Below are positions 34,799 through 43,328 of a DNA stretch of 64,000 nucleotides, piece after piece. Origin of the DNA: Bolinopsis microptera (Eukaryota; Ctenophora; Tentaculata; Lobata; Bolinopsidae); the NCBI RefSeq assembly GCF_026151205.1, contig NC_087072.1, positions 13,678,169 through 13,742,168 of the forward strand, written 5' to 3'. The stretch's first letter is position 1; every line of letters begins with the position of its first letter. The notes beneath the pieces were generated by a model. It was not told the DNA's origin. It searched no databases and saw only the letters and a program-made list of their open reading frames with translations. Position numbers and translations under genes: made by a program.

Positions 34799-35096
34799 CC
34801 CCCCAGTTCCATAGCGGATATTATGCCAAATTATTAGACGGAGGTCCATTTCTACGGTGATGATTCTCCGGCTCCGTCTACTGTATTATACGGAGATGAA
34901 GCTCTCCGGGAATTTCTCGGAGATTGTAGCAGTTTGTGGCAATTTCTTTGCACTTTGCTCTGTGAGAATCAACAAAATTACTGTAGATGGTCTCCGGATA
35001 AGGTTATGGAACTGCAAACCGGAGAAATATTTGAAGAAATATTAGTTGACGATCTCCGTCCAATAATTTGGCATAATATCCGCTATGGAACTGGGG
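34799..35096. mobile_element. PIF/Harbinger-like MITE nested in the right TIR
   Basis: Inverse counterpart of 21739-22044 at the equivalent TIR position, with the same CCCCCAGTTCCATAGCGG termini. Confidence 0.8.
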
Positions 35097-35146
35097 GTAA
35101 AAAGGGGTAAATATATATTTACATCAAAAATTTCATTCGTACATCA

Positions 35147-35217
35147 CCGGAGTAGCTTAGCGGATAGGCGCTCGGCTAGCTCTGCGCGAGGTCGGGAGTT
35201 CAAACCTGCGTGAACAC
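35147..35217 (+). repeat. tRNA-derived sequence in the right TIR
   Basis: Plus-strand counterpart of 21611-21684, with TAGCTTAGCGGATAGG (A-box-like) and GGGAGTTCAAACC (B-box-like). Confidence 0.5.
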
Positions 35218-36004
35218 CGTATAAACTTTTACCCAGCACAATTTTTTTTCATGATAAATAGGAAATAAACCTTTGAACCTAGCGAGCTAGTAGCTTGAGC
35301 AAATAATTCAGATAGTAGCAAAAACTTGTGTAGTCCCAGTGCTCAGGTTTGAGGACATTGAAGAATAATCTGAGAATATCGCCGAAATCCACGACTATTT
35401 GCCGAAATCCACGACAATCCGCAAAAGCACTTGCAAGTTACAAAAAAGCTAGGCTTTGACTAGATAACCGACTCCAGTACTCAAAACTGAAATGGGCCTG
35501 GCTAGGTAACTCGAGCAGCGGTAATTTGACGATGAATTTTAGCAAGCTAGTCAATAAATAGATTTCTCGGAGATTGTAGCAGTTTGCGGCAGTTTCTTTG
35601 CACTTTGCTCTGTGAGAATCAACAAAATTACCGTAGATGGTTTCCGGATAAGGTTATGGAACTGCAAACCGGAGAAATATCCGAAGAAATATTAGTTGAC
35701 GATCTCCGTCCAATAATTTGGCATAATATCCGCTATGGAACTGGGGGTAAGAAGGGGTAAGGGGGGGGGGGGGGGGGGGGGGGGAGATGATGTCCGCTAT
35801 AACATCGGGCCCCCATTATACAGTCCTACCTGTAAAGATATGATCTGGGATACTCACTTCATTAGCAGGCACATAGAGGTTTCAGACAAATTCTATTGAC
35901 TTATTGACATTCCTACTATACCTAGTAATATTGTATTTATTATATTCTTTGCAAGAAATTAAAAGATGTAATATCCATGTATATTCTTGTGGTTATTGTA
36001 TAAA

Positions 36005-36480
36005 TTGTATCTAAAGATTTTTCGCTGTCTCAGGTTTTCTTAAATTTTGTCTCAGGATTTTTCGCTGTCTCAGGTTTTCTTAAATTTTGTCTCAGGATTT
36101 TTCGCTGTCTCGGGATTTCTTAAATTTTGTCTCAGGTTTTTTCGCGCGTCTCAGGATTCTTAAATTTTGTCTTAGGTTTTTTCGCTGTCTAGGGATTTCT
36201 TAAATTTTGTCTCAGGTTTTTTCGCTGTCTCGGGATTTCTTAAATTTTGTCTCAGGATTTTTCGCTGTCTCAGGATTTCTTAAATTTTGTCTTGGGATTT
36301 TTCGCTGTCTTGGGTTTCCTTAAATTTTGTCTCAGGATTATCTGCTGTCTTAGGTTTCCTTAAATTTTGTCTTAAGACTTTTCGCTGTCTTAGCTTATTT
36401 TGACATCTCAGGTTCGCTTAAATTTTGTCTCAGCTTTTTTTGCAGTCTTAGCTTTTCTTAAGCAGTTTGTCTTAGGAATT
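36005..36480. repeat. Subterminal tandem repeats of the right TIR
   Basis: Units of TTTTTCGCTGTCTCAGG then TTTTCTTAAATTTTGTCTCA, about 38 bp, inverse of the left array. Confidence 0.85.
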
Positions 36481-36504
36481 TTTGCAAATCCAATCCTAAG
36501 ATCC

Positions 36505-37163
36505 AAGGCTGGGGGAGGCCTTTGTAAGTGCTTTTATTATAAATTTTATAGTGACCATCTTGTAGGATATCTCAAGGGGTGGAATCCCAAGCGCAACAGA
36601 GGTCAAATCTTTGGGAGGATGGTGAGTGGCCCCGCTTATCTTCAAGAGGACCATGGCATAAAAGTCTTTGAAAGTGTCGAGGTTGTCTTTTAGCCATATA
36701 GGAGCAGCATATAGAAGTTTTGTGAGTACCACTGTTCTGAAGAGCATTCTGAGTGAGCTTGTATTCAGACCTCTGTGGCGGGTGGAGTTTTGGGTGATCC
36801 TGTGCCAGGCAAACCAGCATTGCTTGAGTTTGAATTTTGCGTGACCCTTGAATGTGAGCTTGTTGTCGATTGTTAATCCGAGAACAGTTGATTGATACGT
36901 ATAGGTTATGGGTCTGCTGCCAATAATTAACGGACTTAAGGTTGTGACATCAGGTGCAGTTGAGGATGCTGGTGCGATCATTATGCACTCGGTTTTGTTT
37001 TTATCACAGTTCGGGATTAGTTTCCATTTACTGCACCAGACATGAAGGTATTTGCACATCAGCTGCATTATCCGGTGAGCACATATAGGATCCATGTGGG
37101 ATACTGCTATGCTTCCATCGTCCGCATATTTGAATAGACTTGAGTTAGAGCTGCATTCCAGTT
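36505..37163 (-). pseudogene. LINE reverse-transcriptase half upstream of the 16 kb element
   Basis: The frame runs on minus from about 37163 to the element boundary. It contains the catalytic LFKYADDGSIAV near 37130, VLGLTIDNKLTFKGH, and LLYAAPIW as in LINE C-terminal regions. It continues at 20326 on the other side of the element. The 5' part of the LINE is missing (stop near 37164), a common truncation. Confidence 0.7.
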
Positions 37164-38808
37164 GTTATTATATTAACAGTTACTATTGTAGCTCAAGATT
37201 TGAAATTTGTATTCCTTGTATTCCTTGTATTCCATTCAGCTGATGACGATTAACACATGTTTATTGAAAGCGTCTACAAGTTAAACCATCGTATCGCTTA
37301 TATGTTTCTAACCCAACTCCATTCAGTATTACATAAGGGATCATGTGTCAATATCATTCAATATAAACACAATGAAGCGATAGATTCAGGGGATGTAGAA
37401 TGATTTTCTTCATGAGGGGGCCGAAATCTTAGAGTTTTTCTAATTTAACACACGCTTTGGCCACAGCCTGAATTTCAAAAACAGCAAAACGTGATTTGGG
37501 CAATAGAGATCATTTTCAAGAACGGTTAAAATAATACGATTTTAAATGCATATTAGGGCCTGCAAGCAGCTCTTGCGAAATAAGTGTAGTTCGAAAAAGG
37601 GATGCATATAGGGACTACGGGTGGAAGATGAATAATTGATATTCCAACAGCATCTTGTTCCCTGCATTGTGCTGATTCCGGGAAGCATTTTGTTTACGCT
37701 CTCATCATTCTGTAGGATGAGATATCGTTCATTTAAAATTGGGTAATTATAGGCCTGTCAAGGATTTCAGCCTAATTAAGAGCTGATCAATTGCAGCTAG
37801 TTGTGCCATATAAGGGATAACTGAGGTCACGTGACATTCAGTCCTATCACGTGACCGCTAATCCTATCACGTGACCTTGATTCGTAAAGCCTCGGGCACG
37901 TGATCACATTCGTAACGTGTCGTATGCCGACTAGGAGATTTTGTGACGTCACCAGAGCTGAAGCTACTTGATCAGGCCTTATATGGAATAATATCGTGTA
38001 TCGGGTGTAATTGGACCCAATTAGAGCAGCTGAGCGCTCAATCTGGTACCACCTTCTGAAACCCAGCAGACAGCTGGCCCAGAGAATCGAAATTAGAAGG
38101 ATTTTTTATTGATGGAAATCGAAGCGGAAACCTTGTAACCCTATGTTTTCGATGACGCCGAACAAGATTAAACAGGTTATAATTGTCCTACTCTCGTGTA
38201 AATTGCTCTAAAACGTGATTGAAATTGTAATGATGCTATCAATTGTAATACAGTTTTTACATTAAGCTGAACGGCTGGCATTCCTGGGCCGCACTCATCC
38301 CAGATTGTCATTCCGCCGCAGCTTCAATTTATCTGGATATTACAGCCTGGGGTCCCCAGGTAACGACTGGAACCGCTATATCTGCCTAATCTCAGCTATT
38401 GTAAATAACGAAGCCTGTGATCCGCACATCAGGTATTGACCACATTGAACGGGCTTGAATCGAACAAGCCGTGTTATTAATATTAAAGATATTAATACCA
38501 AAAATCGTATTACTAGATTACCTTGTTGTCATTTGTGCGAAGTGCGTACTCTTTATACTGCAGTTTGAAGTGCATTACAGAGTTAATGTTATGTGTATTA
38601 TACAGTTACAGTTATGTAACTGTTGCACACAGTAAAACTTACTGCGATCGCGCTGATAAGAAGTGAACTGATAAGAGTCGAGTAAAATTGCAACGTAACT
38701 AAAATCAATGTAACACCGCTATATGAATAGTGATCATTTCTCAAATAGTTTTCTCAATATTGCAATGAAGTTGTCCGATTTTATTGATGGAACGTGTGAC
38801 AGCCTTCC
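37164..38808. other. Intergenic with an E-box cluster
   Basis: No gene seen. Four CACGTG E-boxes at 37828, 37848, 37868 and 37897, three in the extended form TCACGTGA, fall within 75 bp about 900 bp upstream of the candidate gene at 38809. Confidence 0.45.
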
Positions 38809-40081
38809 ATGTCACAGTCCTCCGTCAAACAAGGACATCCTTCGTTTTCTTTTGAGCCACAAGGAAAACCATGCGACTCATGTCGATTTAATGCTGGCCG
38901 AGGTTTCAAGTTTGATATTAAGTCATTACAGTACTCGATCGAAATGTACAGGCAAACGGACTTCTTTCAGCCTTGCAATATTGTCAAGTGAGTGCTAGTG
39001 TTTTTTAGGTATTTACCCTACAGCACAGGTTGTTCACGATACATCAGTCCGGTTTCAAACATATATTTTCTGCTGGGGGAAAATAAGAGAAATATAGCCG
39101 ATCGATCTTTCATAAATTAATCTACAGATGTTTGAAACCAAACCAATGACCAATGTTTCATGAACAATCTGTAGTTGTACTGTATGCATATTTATATTAG
39201 GCACTTAGTTTCTCTTATATTAATGTAATTTAGAAACTTTCTACATTTAATTGAGCAAAGACTGCACTTCATGCTGGCCAGAGCAATATTTCACACGAGA
39301 CTGCAGTATATTGCCGATCCAGCCACGTCGACGATGATCCCGTCAGTGATCTCATGATATTCATCTAGCAATGACAGCCCTTTTAGTTCTGGCAACAAGG
39401 TAAGAAAAATCGTTTTCATTTTATTTTGAAATGACAATATTAATGTAATTATAATTCAGGAAGATCAAGGGCCTCTACGACAAATTGAAAAAGCGTAAGA
39501 ACATGCGGAAAGGGAAACGATTGAAAATTTTGACTCCTTCTTGGACAAGGAGTTCCTTCTTGGTAGAGATCGTGCTGCAGACGATCACCATGTACCTGAT
39601 TCCCATGTTCCTGATCCATTACAGTAAGTTATATTAAGATAAGATACTGGGAGCGGATAAGACTGATAGATTATACACATGCTCTGATATATCTAAAATT
39701 CTTAAATAATATCTCTCTCGATTCTCGAATCAAGATTAGTTCGTTGATAGATGTAATGTTTACTCAGTAAAGCTTTAAAGTGATGTCAGGAATAATAAGT
39801 AAAAGTAAATCGGTCGGAAGGGAGTCTATGTTAGAATCAGAGTGGATGCAGGTTCACCGGAACTAGATTAAGATGTATAATATATAATATTTAAATCAAC
39901 TAAATAATCTAGAATTCATTCTTTTCAGGAATATGCGGGACAGGTTGACCAATCTTTCCACAAGAATGAGATCTCCTGAACAGTCACCATCCTCTTCGAA
40001 CTCCGGGAATATAACTGGATTAGCAGCAGATTACAACCAGCCTAGCTGTTCCTCAACTCCTGACGATGTCGACCCCATTCA
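38809..40081 (+). pseudogene. Candidate three-exon gene with a frame break, unknown function
   Basis: Exon A is 38809-38987 (ATG start, includes GKPCDSCRFNAGRGFKFD, donor AA/GTGAGT). Exon B is 39460-39623 (acceptor ATTCAG, donor GTAAGT). Exon C is 39929-40081 (acceptor TTTCAG, donor GTAAGT). A joins B in frame to give KKIKGLYDKLKKRK, but B joins C only in another frame (DHHVPDSHVPDPLQ then NMRDRLTNLSTRMRS), so B needs a 1-nt shift near 39500. Exon C is Ser/Pro-rich and acidic at its end. No later exon is seen before the Gypsy element. It could be a decayed element gene, a pseudogene or a mis-assembled host gene. Confidence 0.35.
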
Positions 40082-40106
40082 GTAAGTTCATCTAACTAAA
40101 TAAAAG

Positions 40107-40173
40107 CTGAAATTTTGTTCGAGAGAATGCAATATGCATCATGCATATTGCATTCTCTCGAACAAAATTTCAG
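40107..40173. repeat. 67 bp perfect palindrome, 33 bp arms
   Basis: The arms 40107-40139 and 40141-40173 are exact inverse copies starting CTGAAATTTTGTTCGAGAGA, separated by a single C. It lies 25 bp after the donor of candidate exon C. Confidence 0.95.
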
Positions 40174-41132
40174 TCAATTTGCTTCCAGAATTGAAATCTA
40201 GCAATGTGAAATGATAAATCCAGAAAGATTTTGATGTGGCAATTTAATTAAGGGTCAAAGGAAAAGTCCTGCGAATTTTGAAAAATATGCTTACAGTAAT
40301 GTGTAATGTCCAGCTCTCAAAGAGGGTACAAAATGCAAGGAGGGAGAAACTGGAAGAATTCTTGGAAAATTTGTTTTAAGGAATGAATTCCAGCAAATGA
40401 GGTAATGTAAATTTGGACAACAAGGGGCAAACTATGTCCTGCTAATTTACTCCCACAGCATAAAAGATTAATCAGTAATGTTATCTGAATTTTATAATCA
40501 CTAGGCTTCTGAACTTTTGCTGAATTTTGACATTCACACACCAAGACTTTAAATTTTATCAAATTACAAATTACTTTATATATACGTCTCTTATAACATA
40601 TTAAGTTAAAAAGTCTGGGGTGCCGTTGTAGGTTTACAACCTACGAGGACGCGCGCCGAGTTGGACTCGTCGACGGTATATGGAACAGATATTTTACGAG
40701 TATCACCCGTTAACTCACTGCTGCTCACTACTGCTTTGGGCGCGCGCGCGACAGCAGCAGTGAGCAGCAGTTAGTAGTTGACCATTGTTAATAATCCGGC
40801 CCGGCGCGTGCTACTTCGTAGCACTTGCCATCGGGCCATTTCGAGAAGAAAGCGGCGCGCGCTACTTCGAAGAAATTGTGACGAGTAACATCCGTCAAGT
40901 TAGTAGCAGTAAGCAGCAGTTTCTTTGCACTTAGCCGCTCCTGTGCATGTAGGTTTATAACCTACCAGGACGCGGCGACGCGCGCCGAGTTGGATCCTCG
41001 TCGACGGCCCTGTAATAATTGCATTTGAAACAAATATTTTACCGAGTATCACCCGTTAAGATTTTCAACAACAAATCAGCTTGTACGTATAATATGAAAT
41101 ATTGCATATTAGGATGTAAAAGTTTTAATACG
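40174..41132. repeat. GC-rich repeat block left of the Gypsy element
   Basis: 40617-40710 and 40945-41070 are direct copies containing ACGCGCGCCGAGTTGGA and GAGTATCACCCGTTAA. 40783-40900 is the inverse of 50690-50800, the sequence ahead of the LINE at 50933. It is therefore probably LINE 5' sequence in the opposite orientation. 40174-40600 shows nothing. Confidence 0.5.
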
Positions 41133-41940
41133 TGGTGTAGTTTTGTAGTCCTCAGTTTAGGTTTTATTTCACATTTTAATATTTAATTCATCGTTTTTTT
41201 GCCACTTTTATTTTAATGTTATCTCACGTTTCTATTTCATATTCGTACATTTACTTTCTTATCTTTAGTTCGTTCGGCCGTTTGTTTATTTATCACATTT
41301 TTACGAGCCCTATTTTAGAGATAAGGGAGAGATTTTGGAAAATAGACACTTCTGTAAATGTAACCGGGCATTCGTCGGGTTTTGAGTTATAAAGTTTTCG
41401 ACCGTTATACGAGAGCGTTTTATTTGGTACAGTACACTAAATTTAAGTCTTGTTTAAAACACAGACTCCGGCAGCCTTCCACCTTTCTTGTTTTTAAACA
41501 GACTGAGTCACCACATCGCAGCTCACCGGAGTTCACTGTCAGATCTACGTGCAGCCACTACCGCGAGTTGCTGAGTCCTCATCTCCTCGTTTACCGGGAG
41601 TTTAAATACTAGGTTTGTATCTTGTTTCAGACAGGTGCATCCGTAGCTCGTTTTATACAGTTGCGTTTATTTGACTCCTCGTTAATCGGGAGCAGTTCAT
41701 TTTAGCTTTAGGTTTAATTCCTCGTTCATCGGGAGTTGTCACTAAATTGCCAGCACATATCTCGTTTAAAACAGATATATCGTTCCTTACTCTTCGTTTA
41801 TCGGGAGCAGTTTATTAGGTTTTAGACCTTGTTTAATACAGGCTCAGTTAGTTCTAGTCGCCCTATCCTTTGACCAGGGAGCGCCCCGTTAAGGCCAGTC
41901 AAGCCGGTTGCCGTGTAATAGCCGTTTCGTTTTTACACCA
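41133..41940 (+). repeat. Left LTR
   Basis: Starts TGGTGTAG and ends TACACCA, a 7 bp inverted terminus. It contains four spaced copies of a TCGTTYAYCGGGAG motif, which may be promoter or enhancer repeats. Confidence 0.95.
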
Positions 41941-41942
41941 TC

Positions 41943-41961
41943 TGGAGGCCGTAATAAGTGG
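41943..41961 (+). other. Putative tRNA primer-binding site
   Basis: TGGAGGCCGTAATAAGTGG begins 2 nt after the LTR, the usual place. The initial TGG pairs with a tRNA CCA end. The tRNA was not identified. Confidence 0.5.
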
Positions 41962-41966
41962 TCGTT

Positions 41967-43328
41967 ATGGAAAGTCAGGGTAGAACGCTAGAGCTGCAGG
42001 CGGATATTACAAGCTTGAAGAAACAAAGAGCTGATGTGGAAGAACAAATCAGCAGGGCTGAGGCCAGTCTTAATGAACTGGAAACAGATGATATAGGTCC
42101 TATCAGAGAGAGGAAAATCGCGTTGTATGACATGGAAAAAGAGTTCAAACGAATAGGGAAATCCCTGGCTGAGAACACAGAAAGGTTGACTAATATGACG
42201 GTCAATGCTAAGGTTGAACTCAGTAGACGAGCTGTCAAAAAGGAAGCTGCTGAATGGTTACGTGACGACTCTGAAGTTAGTGTGGGCTCACCAGAGCTGA
42301 GTTGGCCACAGGAGAGAGCTCCACGTCAGTTCCACGGGAGTAAAGCTCCTCGTTACAGAAAGGGGGATGATTTTAGTACCTTTCTGCTACGCTTTGAGCA
42401 TCATGTCAGACTCTCCGGTATATGTGACAACCTAGATCTCAGAATCAGCGGATTAGTGGAGGACAATTCTCTGTTCAAGAAGATCTCTAACTTTCAGTTT
42501 ACTGGGGATGAAAAAAGAGATATTAAGAGATTTATTTCTGCCATTAAGACTAGGCTTTTCCCATCGACTGACACCCGGATAATGAGGACTAAGTTTGGTC
42601 GCATGAAACAGGAGACAGGAGAGTCAGTCGAACAGTTTTCGGAGCGAATACGTGACAGCGCGGAGATTATATTCTCGTCAAGACTAGAGCGAGAAGGAGC
42701 CGCTGTGACCGCCTTTATTTCTGGTTTATCTAACACAGCGATAAAACGTAGACTGTTGCAGATGGGAGACAGTGAAGATGAAAATCTGGATCACGTGACA
42801 CAGATCGCAGTGCAAGAGGAGCACATCTCACAGGCTCTGGAGGAGCAAGATGACAGTGTTTCACCGGTGGAGGAGTTCTCTGGAATGCCATTGTTCGGAG
42901 TTGGGAGCGAACCAGTGTCGGGAAATACAGGCTGTCAGAAATGTGGTAAACCGGGTCACGTGTCAGAAAACTGTTGGGCAGGAATCACGTGTCAGTTGTG
43001 TGACAAGACTGGGCATGTTGCCCGAGTTTGTAGAGAGATGGGTACAGCCAGCATTCCCAATAGAGGAAGAGGTGGATATAGGACGGGAAACTCCACTGCA
43101 CCTCCAGCTCCAAGAGGGAGAGCTGTCGTATGTTATGGTTGTCAGCAAGTGGGACATTACAGGAGAGACTGTCCGTCAAATAGATCTGGTACTTGGGGAA
43201 GTCGGGTTGAACGCCAGAGTGAGATGTTACAGGGGCAACACCAACAGATGAACTACCAGAATGAGCATTTAAACGGGTACGCGACTGGTTCAAACCTGAC
43301 CAATTACAGTCGCGGAGGAAGGTTCTAG
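41967..43328 (+). CDS. gag: Gypsy Gag polyprotein
   Basis: 453 residues from ATG 41967; an in-frame GTG nine bases upstream is not a likely start. Residues 1-90 form a coiled coil, the central part has a retrotransposon Gag helix pattern (TGESVEQFSERIRDSAEII), and three CCHC knuckles follow: CQKCGKPGHVSENC (about 322), CQLCDKTGHVARVC (about 340) and CYGCQQVGHYRRDC (about 388). Gag forms the particle and binds RNA. The stop is TAG 43326-43328. The pol frame overlaps the last 65 nt. Confidence 0.93.
   Translation: MESQGRTLELQADITSLKKQRADVEEQISRAEASLNELETDDIGPIRERKIALYDMEKEFKRIGKSLAENTERLTNMTVNAKVELSRRAVKKEAAEWLRDDSEVSVGSPELSWPQERAPRQFHGSKAPRYRKGDDFSTFLLRFEHHVRLSGICDNLDLRISGLVEDNSLFKKISNFQFTGDEKRDIKRFISAIKTRLFPSTDTRIMRTKFGRMKQETGESVEQFSERIRDSAEIIFSSRLEREGAAVTAFISGLSNTAIKRRLLQMGDSEDENLDHVTQIAVQEEHISQALEEQDDSVSPVEEFSGMPLFGVGSEPVSGNTGCQKCGKPGHVSENCWAGITCQLCDKTGHVARVCREMGTASIPNRGRGGYRTGNSTAPPAPRGRAVVCYGCQQVGHYRRDCPSNRSGTWGSRVERQSEMLQGQHQQMNYQNEHLNGYATGSNLTNYSRGGRF

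Larger units (their letters stand above)
20327..36504. mobile_element. 16.2 kb large-TIR mobile element with a three-gene core
   Basis: Outer ends are CGGATCTTAGGATT and its inverse. The inverted repeats (20327-22838 and 34032-36504) match along their lengths, including nested MITEs, a tRNA-like sequence and poly-C/poly-G runs. A unique core of about 11.2 kb holds three plus-strand genes. The flanks are halves of one LINE, and an imperfect duplicated target of about 8 bp (AGCCTTGG and AGGCTGGG on minus) can be read. The target itself is nearly palindromic, which blurs the exact end. I recognise no polymerase, capsid, tyrosine recombinase or retroviral-type integrase, so it does not look like a Maverick/Polinton or Crypton. 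It could be a P- or hAT-like giant (8 bp duplications are typical of both) or a new type. Confidence 0.75.
34032..36504. repeat. Right long terminal inverted repeat
   Basis: Inverse of 20327-22838, including the MITE (34799-35096), tRNA-like sequence (35147-35217), partial MITE (35564-35757), poly-G (35761-35784) and subterminal repeats (36005-36480, more diverged at the outer edge than on the left). Confidence 0.85.

Noticed and set aside
34857..35045. 62-codon ORF in the right TIR
   Set aside because: It lies wholly in a MITE and has no protein-like features; the same holds for 21046-21288.
20327..36504. Maverick/Polinton or integrated virus
   Set aside because: No polymerase B, retroviral-type integrase, packaging ATPase, protease or capsid recognised in the core.
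41382..41612. 76-codon ORF repeated at 49751-49981
   Set aside because: It is LTR sequence present twice because the LTR is duplicated; no coding evidence.
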